From Pseudomonas sp. TH31 (GTDB lineage Bacteria > Pseudomonadota > Gammaproteobacteria > Pseudomonadales > Pseudomonadaceae), in contig NZ_JAEKEZ010000012.1 in NCBI RefSeq assembly GCF_016650815.1, forward strand, positions 1-48,389: a DNA stretch of 48,389 nucleotides, given 5' to 3'. Shown piece after piece: positions 10,619 through 18,947 of this stretch (within the stretch, counting starts at the first letter, position 1; the number at the start of each line of letters is the position of its first letter). The position numbers and the translations under genes were made by a program. The notes beneath the pieces were generated by a model. The model made no database searches and was not told the origin of the DNA. It worked only from the letters and a program-made list of their open reading frames with translations.

Positions 10619-11285
10619 TGTCCGCCATCCCTTTGTCGCAGTTGCTGCCTCAGGTCATCATCCTAGAGCTGTGTGCCGGCGAGTTCTTAGCCACAGAATG
10701 GCTGTGCGCCGGCGGGCCACGGGGATAGGGCGATAAAGCTGATATTGACCTGGGAAATCGAGCGTTTTTTTTGCCCCTGCTTTTGATGCTGTTGGTCGCG
10801 GATTTCTGGGGCGAGGAAACCGGCCATTCCCTGAGCGGCCAGTCATGGTGTTGGGGGATTGATCCAAATGACGGCACCGCCGATTTCTTGAGCGGGGTGA
10901 TGGGCTCGGCAATTTCCGTCGGTCTGTTGCAGGGTACAATACCGGTCCTTGGCGTGGTCTACGCACCGATGACGGCGCGGGGACCGGACTGGATCGTCGG
11001 TGCCCAAGGCCTGTCCGGTCTGGTCCGAAATAGGCATCCGCTGCACATCGATCTCTCTCGGCAAGCGCTCACCGCAGACAGTGCGGTGATGGTCAGTGCT
11101 CAGGCACTCAACAAACCGCAGCTGAATGCGGCGTTGTGCGCGCCGGTGCTTGCCTACCGACTGGCCCGAGTCGCCGCAGGTGATGGGTGTGTGGCGTGTC
11201 CCGGTGGCCGGTGTCGGTGCGCGATGTGATGGCGGGGCACGCGTTGCTGCGGCTTTCCAACGTAGTGTTGCTAGATGAGAGGGCA
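10619..11285 (+). pseudogene. Inositol-monophosphatase/CysQ-like phosphatase, broken
   Basis: The ancestral start is the ATG at 10619 (MSAIPLSQLLPQVI, then AGEFLATEWL). The frame hits TAG at 10726, continues in frame with GDKADIDL, and then shifts near 10752. A second frame carries the metal-binding signatures of the family: DFWGEETGHS and WCWGIDPNDGTADFLSGVMG, then SAISVGLLQG and VLGVVYAP. Another shift at about 11180 leads to VSVRDVMAGHALLRLSN in a third frame, before the sequence is cut by an IS3-family remnant. With one stop and two frameshifts the gene is dead. Family members are Mg-dependent, Li-sensitive phosphatases of inositol phosphate or PAP. Confidence 0.75.
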
Positions 11286-12013
11286 GGCCGTTGCGGGCTG
11301 CGAACGAGTGTGGTCACCGGTTGTAAACCGATCTGCCGAGCAAACAGGGGTGTCTGTTCGGCGGTGTACGCCGAGCCGTTGTCGCTTAACCTTTGCACCT
11401 GCGTGGCGGGCAGTTGATCACCAAAGCGCTTCTCCACGATTTCCAGCATCAAATCGTGGATATCATCGCCGCTGTCCCCGGTCGGGCTCGCGACCCAGCC
11501 GATTGCTTGATTCGAACCGTTAATTGCGAGCGCACCACACTGAGACTTTCGCTGACCAGCCTCACTGGTCGTCCCCTCGCAACAAGGTGAGTGCGCAGTC
11601 CATATTGCGACTGGGTGATCTCCACAGCCTCTTTGAGGATTTTTGCTTCCATCGTTTTCTTGCCCAGCATTCGTTGCAGTTCACGGATCTACTTGAGCGT
11701 ATCACTCAGCTCGGAGGCGGGCACCACGGCTTCGCCAGCACAGACCGCAGACAGGCTGCCGTCCTGGTACAGCTTGCACCACAGGAACAGCTGATTGGCA
11801 TTGACGCCGTTCTCCGGGCTACCAGCGAAACGCTTTGTCCTGGCTCAAGGCTCTCGCGAACCATCGCCAGTTTTTGCTCCAGGCTCCAGCGGCGCTGCCG
11901 CTCCTGGCCTAAAAGCTCCCCACTCTTATCGTTGCTGTTAGTCATAAACATAGCCATTTGCCTATCCCTTATCGTAAGGGGGAAACGGTGTCCTGTCTTT
12001 CACGGGGCTCGTC
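11286..12013 (-). pseudogene. IS3-family (IS2-group) element, decayed
   Basis: OrfA starts near 11957 ([38 protein letters not shown]), shifts frame after ARRT, and resumes near 11670 (MLGKKTMEAKILKEAVEI). OrfB fragments follow, with VEKRFGDQLPATQVQRLSDN and GSAYTAEQTPLFARQIGLQP around the second catalytic Asp. The left end of the element, reading inward as GAGCCCCGTGAAAGACAGGA, lies at about 11990-12013. The same end occurs at 14173 and 43080. Frameshifts and the missing 3' half show it is inactive. Confidence 0.8.
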
Positions 12014-12109
12014 CACAGCCCAAGAAGCGCACCGAGACATCAGCCGTTATCTGACGCATCGGTACAATTCCATCAATTCAACGGTGGGCTGGCGCCGGCT
12101 CAGGCTTAG

Positions 12110-13347
12110 GGAAACTCCGATCATCTCGCGGTGAGCGTGCTGTTAGTCGAAACGAAAACGACTTTCAGCGTTGCTTAGCGCAGAAAGGCCCGTCCGCACT
12201 GCTTCGTCGGGCTGTTCAGCCCCGCTCCCCGCGTTACACGCGTAACTCGCCCATACCCATCAGCTGTTTTCGAGCCATACAAAGGTTCGACAGAGCAAAC
12301 AGCGTGGTCAGTTGAGCAGTGTTTCTCATCAGCCCACGAAAGCACACCTTCACATAACCAAACTGTCGCTTGATCACTCGGAAAGGGTGTTCGACCTTGG
12401 CCCGTGTCTGGGCTTTGCAGTACTCGATCTTGCGCTTGGCCTTGTAGAGCTGGCTGTGTTTATTCAGTCGTGAATAAGTGCTACGTCGCGCCGTGATCTG
12501 CCAGATCACTTCACGATTTTCGTGCTCATCACGCTTCTCGACGCCGGTGTACTCCGCGTCGGTATAGACCGCGTTTTCATCGCCATGCAACAGTTCGGCA
12601 ACCTGCGTGACATCGGCCACATTCGCGGCTGTGCCGTGGACGTGGTGTACCATCCCCGAGTCCACATCGGCGCCGATATGGGTCTTCATTTCAAAGTAGT
12701 ATTGGTTACCTTTTTTGGTCTGATGCATCTCAGGATCACGCTTGCCGTCTTCGTTTTTGGTTGAGCAGGGCGCATGAATAATCGTGGCATCGACGATGGT
12801 GCCCTGGCGGAGGGGCAGACCTTTTTCCTGTAAATAACCGTTGATGACAGCCAGGATCGCAGGCGCCAATTTATGCTTCTCCAGCAAGTGCCGGAAGTTC
12901 ATGACCGTGGTGTCTTCAGGGATCGGCGCGCTTAATGTAAGAAGGGCGAACTGACGCATGGGAGTGATTTCATATAGCGCTTCTTCCATGGCCGGGTCGC
13001 TCAGCAAGAACCAGTTTTGCAGCAGATGGATGCGTAACATGGTCTCCAGCGGATACGGTGTACGGCCACCACCAGCCTTCGGATAATACGGCTCGATCAA
13101 CCCCAGCAAACTACTCCAGAGCACCACCTGATCCATTTCGGCAAGGAAGCGTTCACGGCGGGTTTGCTTGCGCTTGCCGGGGTATTCAAAGTCGGAAAAG
13201 CGCATCTGGCTCATGCGTGGCTCGGGTCAGGTGGTGAAGGTGTATTTCAGCATACTTGAGGACTTGTTCGGAGTTTCCCTAAGCAACGCTGAAAGTCGTT
13301 TTCGTTTCGACTAACAGCACGCTCACCGCGAGTTGAGCGGAGTTTCC
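12110..13347 (-). mobile_element. IS5-family insertion sequence with a 69-bp terminal inverted repeat
   Basis: Both ends read inward GGAAACTCCG and the similarity extends through 69 bp (12110-12178 versus 13279-13347), with only a few mismatches near the tips. A second copy of the terminal 10 bp (CGGAGTTTCC) lies at 13269-13278, immediately inside the right repeat. It encodes one intact transposase on the minus strand. Such long inverted ends are unusual for IS5 and could mean that the right end was duplicated by a second event. Confidence 0.8.
12234..13214 (-). CDS. IS5-family transposase
   Basis: A 326-residue DDE transposase. The N-terminal DUF772-type region (MRFSDFEYPGKRKQTRRERF, YYPKAGGGRTPYPLETMLRI) is followed by the first catalytic Asp in GTIVDATIIHAP, the second in NAVYTDAEYTGVEKR, and the C-terminal Glu in ARAKVEHPFRVIKRQFGYVK, then LFALSNLCMARKQL. 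The frame is intact, and the length is usual for the IS5 subgroup. Decayed pieces of closely similar transposases occur at 13902-13990 and 26570-26703, so related elements have been active here more than once. Confidence 0.93.
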   Translation of the reverse strand: MSQMRFSDFEYPGKRKQTRRERFLAEMDQVVLWSSLLGLIEPYYPKAGGGRTPYPLETMLRIHLLQNWFLLSDPAMEEALYEITPMRQFALLTLSAPIPEDTTVMNFRHLLEKHKLAPAILAVINGYLQEKGLPLRQGTIVDATIIHAPCSTKNEDGKRDPEMHQTKKGNQYYFEMKTHIGADVDSGMVHHVHGTAANVADVTQVAELLHGDENAVYTDAEYTGVEKRDEHENREVIWQITARRSTYSRLNKHSQLYKAKRKIEYCKAQTRAKVEHPFRVIKRQFGYVKVCFRGLMRNTAQLTTLFALSNLCMARKQLMGMGELRV

Positions 13348-13440
13348 TTGGAAAAAGCTTAACGTCGTATCCTTGATTAGTTGACCACTACAATACTTAT
13401 AAGCGCGATCTGAAAATAACGTGATGAGGTGTGACAATTA

Positions 13441-13638
13441 TTACGACTGGTTAAACACCTTGGATGTGGCACCATTGTGGGACTTGTTCCAGTCATAGTG
13501 CTCGCAACGAAGTACCCTGACCTCCATAGGCGCACATATTTTAAGCCTTACTTGTGCCTCATCTACGCTTAACACAGTGATCGTGATATTTTCATCAATG
13601 CGTAGTTGTTTATTCGTGGTACGGCTGATTATCAGCAT
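13441..13638 (-). CDS. CsrA/RsmA-family RNA-binding regulator, divergent paralogue
   Basis: A 65-residue protein starting MLIISRTTNKQLRIDE, followed by ITITVLSVDEAQVRLKICAP and MEVRVLRCEHY. This is the full CsrA fold: five beta-strands, with the conserved start MLI-SR in strand 1 and the arginine equivalent to Arg44 (VRVLR) in strand 5. CsrA dimers bind GGA motifs in mRNA leaders and repress translation; in Pseudomonas they act downstream of GacS/GacA and control secretion and secondary metabolism. ATG 13638 is chosen because AAGGAAA lies six bases upstream and the family always starts at MLI; the frame itself opens further upstream. It is less conserved than housekeeping RsmA or RsmE and carries a Lys/Asn-rich tail (NKSHNGATSKVFNQS). 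It is flanked by IS remnants on both sides. Confidence 0.85.
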   Translation of the reverse strand: MLIISRTTNKQLRIDENITITVLSVDEAQVRLKICAPMEVRVLRCEHYDWNKSHNGATSKVFNQS

Positions 13639-14172
13639 AATCCATTTCCTTGGGTGTAGCAGTCCATAATTATTTACCGAGCTGATCAGGACCTCGGTCC
13701 TTTCATCGCTCAATCCGAATTGTATTGATCGACATTACAAACTTTCGCGTTAAGGATGGTCTGAAGTAGCCATGTGTTTCTGGCTGACTTCTCGGCCACC
13801 GCGGATTTTGACAGTGGCGAGTCGATCCAAAATGCTCAGATCACTCACTCATTCCTATCTTTTTAGCCGCTGCGAGCACCTCGCAGCGGCTATTCCCCAC
13901 ATTACAGGCGCACCTCTCCTGCATTGTTCAGTAAATGTTCGCGGGCCATCCACAGATTCGACAGCGCAAACAGCGTCACCCACAATTGCTAATACAAAAT
14001 CAACAATCCGCCCTGGGTCAAATTTCAATCGGCAGGGTGGCTAAATCAGCGCTAACACTCCCACCGTTTCATAAGCATCATCTCGCCGAAGAACGTGATC
14101 AAAGAGTACTGTCTTTATGACTTATCCTACAGAGCCAAAAACTGGAAAAATGACTAGGACATGTTGGTTGAA
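13639..14172. other. Non-coding stretch with hairpin and IS5 remnant
   Basis: A perfect 12-bp inverted repeat (AGCCGCTGCGAG, loop CAC) lies at 13865-13891. At 13902-13990 the minus strand reads TLFALSNLWMAREHLL and ends with a stop, the C-terminus of an IS5 transposase related to that at 12234. Sequence near 14010-14040 (TCAATCGGCAGGGTGG) resembles IS21-type ends but is too short to assign. No gene is supported. Confidence 0.55.
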
Positions 14173-14230
14173 TGAGCCCCATGAAAGACAGGACACCGTT
14201 TCCCTCTTACGATAAGGGATAGGCAAACGG
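14173..14230 (+). repeat. Solo left end of the IS2-group IS3 element
   Basis: The stretch starting GAGCCCCATGAAAGACAGGA and running through TTTCCCTCTTACGATAAGGG is an inverted copy of the end at 11960-12013 and is also similar to 43075-43120. No transposase sequence follows, so only the terminal segment was left. Confidence 0.7.
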
Positions 14231-14282
14231 TAAATTAGATGGACAGCCCGGTCATGAACACATTGCGCGCAAGAGCCGTTGT

Positions 14283-14453
14283 CGGGGGTATTTTGCTGAC
14301 CCATATGCATCCTGCCAACGCGGTATGAATGAAAACACCAACGGCCTGCTCCGCCAGTATTTCCCCAAGGGCAACGACTTCAGCAAGCTGACCGTTGCCG
14401 CCGTCAACCGAGTGGTCACAGATCAATTTACGCCCGCGCAAGCGCTTGGGCTC
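14283..14453 (+). pseudogene. IS30-family transposase, C-terminal remnant
   Basis: Shifted frames give MNENTNGLLRQYFPKGNDFS and then INLRPRKRLG, the conserved C-terminal end of IS30 transposases (compare NENINGLIRQYLPKG in the element at 25206). At least one frameshift lies between the two parts, and the rest of the gene is absent. Confidence 0.7.
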
Positions 14454-14493
14454 CTATAGTTTCGAGAATTTAGACAAAATCGTAAACAGACTC

Positions 14494-14925
14494 TTAGAGC
14501 TTCATACCCACCGCCAGCTGGTTAAAGGCATTCATCAAGGCCGCTGCCAAAGTCAGATCGCATCGGAGACGTGTGCTTTCAACGGCTCATATAACTCGTC
14601 TGGCGCGCCATTTTCGCTGATGTAGGTGAGTGAGTGTCTGCCATGCCATGCCATGCCATGCCAGCGCGCTCGCGGTCGTTAAACAGTTCACTGATTCGCC
14701 AGCCTGCGAGGCAATCCAGCTTCTCTTGCTGGACCTCACATTCGCGCAGGGTCTGCGAATGCTTGCCCAGGCAGAAAGCGCAGCCGTTGATCTCCGAGAT
14801 ACGCAAATACACCAGTTCAAGCAGCAGCAAGCCTAGCGGGCTCGCGGCCAGCGCCGTGTTGGTGGCGAGCAGGCTTGGTAAGCCGCAGGCGACAGGGAAG
14901 GCAATGGCAGCCTAAGTTAGCTCAT
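14494..14925 (-). pseudogene. AhpD-like carboxymuconolactone decarboxylase family protein, broken
   Basis: Pieces in different frames rebuild an AhpD-type protein. The central piece has the redox CxxC-type motif NGCAFCLGKHSQTLRE, then LDCLAGWRISELF. A second frame gives LTYISENGAPDELYEPLKAH, and a third ends ALMNAFNQLAVGMKL. The first codons are ATG AGC TAA, followed by a shift. One shift lies exactly in a (CCATG)4 repeat at 14641; with three copies the frame would continue correctly into LTYISENG. The gene is downstream of the azoreductase and GNAT genes in the same direction, so it was probably the third gene of a MocR-controlled operon. Confidence 0.75.
14641..14662 (-). repeat. Pentanucleotide repeat (CCATG)4 in the AhpD-like gene
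   Basis: Four perfect tandem copies of CCATG followed by CC. Each unit is five bases, so any change in copy number shifts the reading frame of the minus-strand gene. Three copies would restore the frame across this point. Confidence 0.9.
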
Positions 14926-14952
14926 GGTGAAACTCCTGTGTAGAAAAAGGGA

Positions 14953-15573
14953 TCAGGCGCAAACTAGGTTGTTGAACAGCGATTCCAGTGACAGTCGGGC
15001 ACGTGCATCTTCGACCGTTGCACGGACGGCCCCTTCACTGAACACCAAGCCTTGAAGATAGGTGAAGTTCAGGTTGAACAGCCCGAGGGTGTGAAGCACA
15101 TGGCGTAGGTAAGGCGTTAGAAAATTCGGTTGCCGTGCCCGCTTGCCCTGATGAAATCCACCAGAACTGACCAGCACGTACACGGGGCGGTCGTTCAGGA
15201 GACCGGCCTTGCCCTCGGAGCTTGAACTGAATGTCCGGTGAGCGCGCAGGACGTAGTCGATCCAGAGCTTGAGCGCGACGGGGAGCATAAAGTTGTGCAT
15301 CGGGGTGGCAATAAGCAAGATATCGCAGCGTTCCAACTCGCCGATCAGCGCTTCGGAGACCTCGAACTCTGGCGAGTCGAACGGCGTGGCAGTGGTCAGG
15401 GCGCGAGCGTAGTCCATACCGAGCGGTGGCAACGGATGTGCACTCAAGTCACGCTCGACCAGTTCGAGCCTCGGATACCGGCGCCGCAGGGATGCCACTA
15501 ACTCTAGTGTCAACTGGTTCGCATGGGAAACCTGCCCCTGAGGGCTGGCATTGACCAACAGGACATTGTTCAT
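14953..15573 (-). CDS. FMN-dependent NADH-azoreductase/flavodoxin-like quinone reductase
   Basis: A 206-residue flavodoxin-fold protein. The FMN phosphate-binding loop is in LLVNASPQGQVSHANQ at the N-terminus. The AzoR signature TPMHNFMLPVALKLWIDYVL, with RAHRTF following, packs on the isoalloxazine, and VSSGGFHQG forms the second FMN loop. AzoR enzymes reduce quinones and azo compounds with NAD(P)H in the cytoplasm. The start ATG at 15573 overlaps the stop of the upstream GNAT gene by four bases (ATGA), indicating translational coupling. The operon is divergent from a MocR regulator, which probably controls it. Confidence 0.88.
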   Translation of the reverse strand: MNNVLLVNASPQGQVSHANQLTLELVASLRRRYPRLELVERDLSAHPLPPLGMDYARALTTATPFDSPEFEVSEALIGELERCDILLIATPMHNFMLPVALKLWIDYVLRAHRTFSSSSEGKAGLLNDRPVYVLVSSGGFHQGKRARQPNFLTPYLRHVLHTLGLFNLNFTYLQGLVFSEGAVRATVEDARARLSLESLFNNLVCA

Positions 15574-16025
15574 GCCAAACCTTCTGCCCGAAGGCTCTGG
15601 GTGAAGTGCATGCCACGGGCCAGGAGCCCCTGGCGAAAATAGAAGCGTTGGGCCAATGGCATATGCAGGCCGGTATCTAGCACGAAATGGTCGCAACTGC
15701 GCTGCATGGCCTCCTCGCGAACAGCGCTCAACAGCCACGCCCCCAGGCCGCTGTGCTGAAGGTCGGGGCTGACTACTAGATCATCGACGTAGATGAAGCG
15801 CCCGTAGAGTAGGTTTTCCAGCTCGCGGTAACCGGCCAGGCCGACGATGTGCTCACCGCCCCACGCTGCCATCAAACGGTAGCCCTGCTGAGTCTGCCGA
15901 ACCAGTTGCGCCACATAGGTGGCTTGGTTGGCGACATGCGACCGCAAGACGCGCATCAGGTCGAAACTGGCCTGGAAGGCCTCCTTGTCTTCCAAGTGTT
16001 GAAGAGTGTAGGTCATGTTTGTCAT
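15570..16025 (-). CDS. GNAT-family N-acetyltransferase
   Basis: A 151-residue single-domain acetyltransferase. Motif A, which binds the acetyl-CoA pyrophosphate, is seen in FIYVDDLVVSPDLQHSGLGA (Q-H-S-G-L-G), followed by the helix WLLSAVREEAM. Motif B is VLDTGLHMPLAQRFYFRQGL. The substrate is not predictable. Two starts are possible, ATG 16025 (used here) and ATG 16016; neither has a strong ribosome site. It is the first gene of the operon with the azoreductase and is divergent from the MocR gene 78 bp away. Confidence 0.88.
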   Translation of the reverse strand: MTNMTYTLQHLEDKEAFQASFDLMRVLRSHVANQATYVAQLVRQTQQGYRLMAAWGGEHIVGLAGYRELENLLYGRFIYVDDLVVSPDLQHSGLGAWLLSAVREEAMQRSCDHFVLDTGLHMPLAQRFYFRQGLLARGMHFTQSLRAEGLA

Positions 16026-16075
16026 CCACTGTAAAGAGATAGCCCACCTTAGTGCTCCGATGGCTTAAGCTACAG

Positions 16076-16103
16076 GGCCTAAAAATGCATAAACGACTAG
16101 GCC
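16076..16103. promoter_or_regulatory. Possible MocR operator in the divergent promoter region
   Basis: GGCCT at 16076-16080 and AGGCC at 16099-16103 form an inverted repeat 23 bp apart (start to start), abutting the regulator's start codon. The 78-bp region must hold both promoters. MocR regulators usually bind paired half-sites in such intergenic regions, but this assignment is inference from position. Confidence 0.3.
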
Positions 16104-17504
16104 ATGATTTTTCCCTTCGAACTGGACCGCAGCCAGCCAGCGCCGATCTATCTCCAGCTTTATCACCGATTTCGTGAATCCATTGCCGACGGCCGCCTGC
16201 GGCACGGAGATCGGGTACCTGCCGTTCGCGCACTGGCGGCGGAGCTGAACCTGGCGCGGGGTACAGTGGAAGCGACGTACCAGTTGCTGATGGGTGAAGG
16301 CTATTTGATTGGGCGGGGTGCCGCCGGGACGTTTGTCACACCGCAACTTGCGCCTGTTTCCTCGCCTATGCTTCACACCTCTGTTGCTTCGACGGCGTAC
16401 CCAACCACTCATTCCGGGGTGCTGCCACTGGCACTGCAACTGGGACTGCCCGCGCTGGATGCCTTTCCCCGCAAGCTATGGACACGATTGGCGGGCCGTC
16501 AGTTGCGCCAGGCCGGCCTCGAAGGGCTCGTCTACCCGGACCCGCGAGGTCATGCACCCTTGCGCGCAGCCATTGCGACCTACCTGGGGATTTCGCGAGG
16601 TATCACCTGCCACCCGGAGCAGGTTTTTGTGTGCGCGGGCTATCGCGCGTGCCTGGACCTGATTAGTCACACACTGATGCGCCAGGGCGATAGGTGCTGG
16701 TTGGAAGAGCCCGGCTATTTTATGGCCAGGAATGCCCTACTGGCAGCCGGCGCACAGTTGGTGCCGGTTCCCGTGGATGATCAGGGTCTGGATGTCGCGC
16801 AAGGCATTGCCCGCGCCCCGGATGCGCTCTTCGCCGTGGTCACACCGACCCACCAAAGCCCGCTGGGTTGGTCGTTGTCACTGCCACGTCGGTTGGCGCT
16901 GCTGGACTGGGCTAACCGCCGCAGCAGCTGGATCATCGAGGACGATTACGACAGCGAATACCGCTATCAGGGTAAGCCCTTGCCAGCCCTCAAGAGCCTC
17001 GACCAGCAAGGCCGTGTGCTTTACACCGGGACCTTCAGCAAGGTGCTGTTTCCAGGCCTGCGCCTGGCGTATCTAGTTGTGCCGGCCGAGCAGAGCGGCG
17101 CGTTCGCCCGTCAGGCGGATCATCTGCATAACCACTGCCCGCACGTACTTCAGGCGACCGTCAGCGCTTTCCTTAACGAGGGTCACTTCGCGCGGCATTT
17201 AAAGAAGATGCGAAGCCTCTATGCACTCCGCCGTCAATGGCTGGTCGATGCGCTGCACCAACAATTCGGCGAACGTCTGCTGATCAACCCTCAGGCGGGC
17301 GGCATGCACCTGGTCGTGGGCCTTCGCGAAGGTGATGATATCGAGCTCGCTCAGCGTGCCCGGGCCGTTGGCATAGCCGTCGAACCGCTGTCACAGTGGT
17401 ACCTGGAAGCCAAGCCTAGCCACGGCCTGATTCTTGGCTTCGCGAATATCGCCAGTGCCGAACAGGCGTTGGCGGTGGCGCTTCGATTGGCTGAAATCAT
17501 CTAA
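16104..17504 (+). CDS. MocR/PdxR-type transcriptional regulator (GntR HTH + aminotransferase domain)
   Basis: A 466-residue fusion. Residues 1-75 form a GntR winged helix-turn-helix (PIYLQLYHRFRESIADGRL, PAVRALAAELNLARGTVEAT, GRGAAGTFV). Residues ~115-460 are a fold-type I aminotransferase domain: PDPRGHAPLRAAIATYL, the PLP-contacting IIEDDYDSEYRY, and the Schiff-base lysine in YTGTFSKVLFPGLRLAY. Such regulators sense PLP or a PLP adduct and control neighbouring, usually divergent, genes. Here the divergent operon encodes GNAT, azoreductase and a now-broken AhpD-like protein. Length is typical and the frame is intact. Confidence 0.94.
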   Translation: MIFPFELDRSQPAPIYLQLYHRFRESIADGRLRHGDRVPAVRALAAELNLARGTVEATYQLLMGEGYLIGRGAAGTFVTPQLAPVSSPMLHTSVASTAYPTTHSGVLPLALQLGLPALDAFPRKLWTRLAGRQLRQAGLEGLVYPDPRGHAPLRAAIATYLGISRGITCHPEQVFVCAGYRACLDLISHTLMRQGDRCWLEEPGYFMARNALLAAGAQLVPVPVDDQGLDVAQGIARAPDALFAVVTPTHQSPLGWSLSLPRRLALLDWANRRSSWIIEDDYDSEYRYQGKPLPALKSLDQQGRVLYTGTFSKVLFPGLRLAYLVVPAEQSGAFARQADHLHNHCPHVLQATVSAFLNEGHFARHLKKMRSLYALRRQWLVDALHQQFGERLLINPQAGGMHLVVGLREGDDIELAQRARAVGIAVEPLSQWYLEAKPSHGLILGFANIASAEQALAVALRLAEII

Positions 17505-17514
17505 GGTCTGTTCC

Positions 17515-18220
17515 CGCTTCACATCGGTAGCCAAAGGAAGGCGCAGGCCATGGCCACTACACTTTCGTAATTTCTCTTGAACTTGTCGAAGCGTGACGCG
17601 ACTGCCCGGTAATGCTTTCGCCGGGCGAAAGCGTTTTCTACCAAGTTCCGATTGCAGTAAAGCCCTCGATCCAAATCCGCGTTGCCTTATACGGAATTGC
17701 GTTTTCTGGGAATCACGACTTTGGCGCCTTGTTGCTCAACTTGTTCCCGTGTGGCCTCACTGTCTCGTGGCCCTTGTCCGCAATGATCGTTTGCGCAGTG
17801 GGAACCTTGGCAATCAAGGCCGGTGCCTGCGTGCAGATCGTTAATCTGACCTTCAGTGATCTCAAGCACGACGGGCAGCCCGCAGGCGTCTACAGCCAGA
17901 TGAGTCTGCTGGTGTTGCCTGCTCGACTTTCCCCGATTGCCTGATCCTCGCTGCCGGTAGCCCCTGCGCTGCGCTGGTGGGGTTTGGCATAGCTGCCATC
18001 AATCCATATCAGGATCAGCCACAAGCGCTTGAAACACCTCTGAGGCAGACCACGCATTGAAGCGCTTGTAGACTACTTCGGGTAAGTCTCTCCAGGGACA
18101 GCCTGTGCGCATGCGATACAGCATGCTTTCGATGGTTGTCCGTAGATCACGCTTGTTGTAGATGGTCTTGTGCAGCAGAATTTCCCGAAACTTCGACCAG
18201 TGCTCATCGCTGAGCATCAA
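17515..18220 (-). pseudogene. IS5-family (IS427-group) transposase, decayed
   Basis: The N-terminal part (17999-18220) reads LSDEHWSKFREILLHKTIYN and MLYRMRTGCPWRDLPEVVYK, and ends near LVADPDMD. The next parts are in other frames: around 17690-17870, EITEGQINDLHA and EQQGAKVVIPRKRNSV, the segment around the second catalytic Asp. Toward 17520 lies the usual ARLKHYRAVASRF-type C-terminus in a shifted frame. Multiple frameshifts mean no functional protein. Part of a similar element occurs at 41640-41790. Confidence 0.75.
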
Positions 18221-18232
18221 TCGGGGTATTGA

Positions 18233-18276
18233 AAGCTCGTACTGGTGTTGAGTGAGAGCTACAACGATACGAGCTT
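18233..18276. repeat. 9-bp inverted repeat
   Basis: AAGCTCGTA at 18233-18241 and TACGAGCTT at 18268-18276 form a hairpin with a 26-nt loop, just outside the start of the decayed IS427-group transposase. It might be an element end or a chance structure. Confidence 0.3.
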
Positions 18277-18393
18277 ACTATTACAGATCAAAGGGTTAGC
18301 ACGAAACGGTAACAGATCCTAGCGCTATTACGTTGAGGTTGAGTCGATAGAGCAGGGTGTGTAGCGAGGTGCCTTCCTGTTGGAACTGTGAAT

Positions 18394-18708
18394 TTAATGA
18401 ACGTGCGGCTCAATTTTACGATCTGATATTGCCTGCTCTGCGAGTGCAATTTTTTGCTTAATTATCTGTGAAAGATGATCAATCTCTGGTGAGCCAGCAT
18501 CCACATTGGATAACAGATCAGCTTGAATAAGGATTGCAAATGCCTCTTTTACTTCATCTGCTGCCAACCAATAAGACTCGGGTTTATTCTGCAGCTGAGT
18601 GAAGAGTTTGCGCGCCTCAACAAGGTTGGGGTTTGTAGTTGTTTTTGCACATCCTATTACCGCCAAGCCGAATGCTGTAATGATGGAGATATAAAGAGCT
18701 GTCTTCAT
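18394..18708 (-). CDS. Small lipoprotein of unknown function
   Basis: A 104-residue protein with a lipoprotein signal peptide (KTALYISIITAFGLAVIGC; Cys at residue 20). The mature part is helical, with the pattern EARKLFTQLQNKPESYWLAADEVKEAF and KQKIALAEQA. This recalls DUF4398-type lipoproteins, which precede OmpA-like domains in Pseudomonas, but the similarity is only in pattern. It lacks a strong ribosome site, and AT content is higher than in its neighbours. It stands alone between an IS remnant and mscS. Confidence 0.6.
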   Translation of the reverse strand: MKTALYISIITAFGLAVIGCAKTTTNPNLVEARKLFTQLQNKPESYWLAADEVKEAFAILIQADLLSNVDAGSPEIDHLSQIIKQKIALAEQAISDRKIEPHVH

Positions 18709-18947
18709 AGGACTGTTCTGGTTGGATACTCGTAAGTGTCGTTGTTTTCCAAAGCGAGTAACTTATTGCTAATCGAACGCGTTGCTGAGTATCCATAAGT
18801 CTTCGCAAACTGTATGGTTAGTATCCTGTAGTAATCGAGTCCGTTCAGGGACTTTTCAATCTGGACCAATCTGGACAGACTGGCATCCACGATGACTATT
18901 CGCAGTTCTTTATTGGTATGACTATTTTCCCTGGAAGAAGCGGCAAT

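Larger units (their letters stand above)
12014..13392 (+). mobile_element. Remnant of the IS3 element's 3' end, interrupted by an IS5 element
   Basis: 12014-12109 matches the end of OrfB of the IS3 element at 3967 ([13 protein letters not shown], then the [14 protein letters not shown] bases) with small deletions. 13348-13392 matches its last ~45 bp, ending GTTGACCACTACA. The two halves are separated by an IS5 element at 12110-13347. The flanks TTAG and TTGG may be a diverged 4-bp target duplication of the IS5 insertion. Confidence 0.75.

Noticed and set aside
13865..13891. Perfect 12-bp hairpin as an intrinsic terminator for the csrA-like gene
   Set aside because: It lies upstream of that gene, not downstream, and has no T-run after the stem on either strand; kept only as an unassigned structure.
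14641..14662. Short tandem repeat as a CRISPR-like array
   Set aside because: The unit is only five bases with no spacers; it is a microsatellite in a coding frame.
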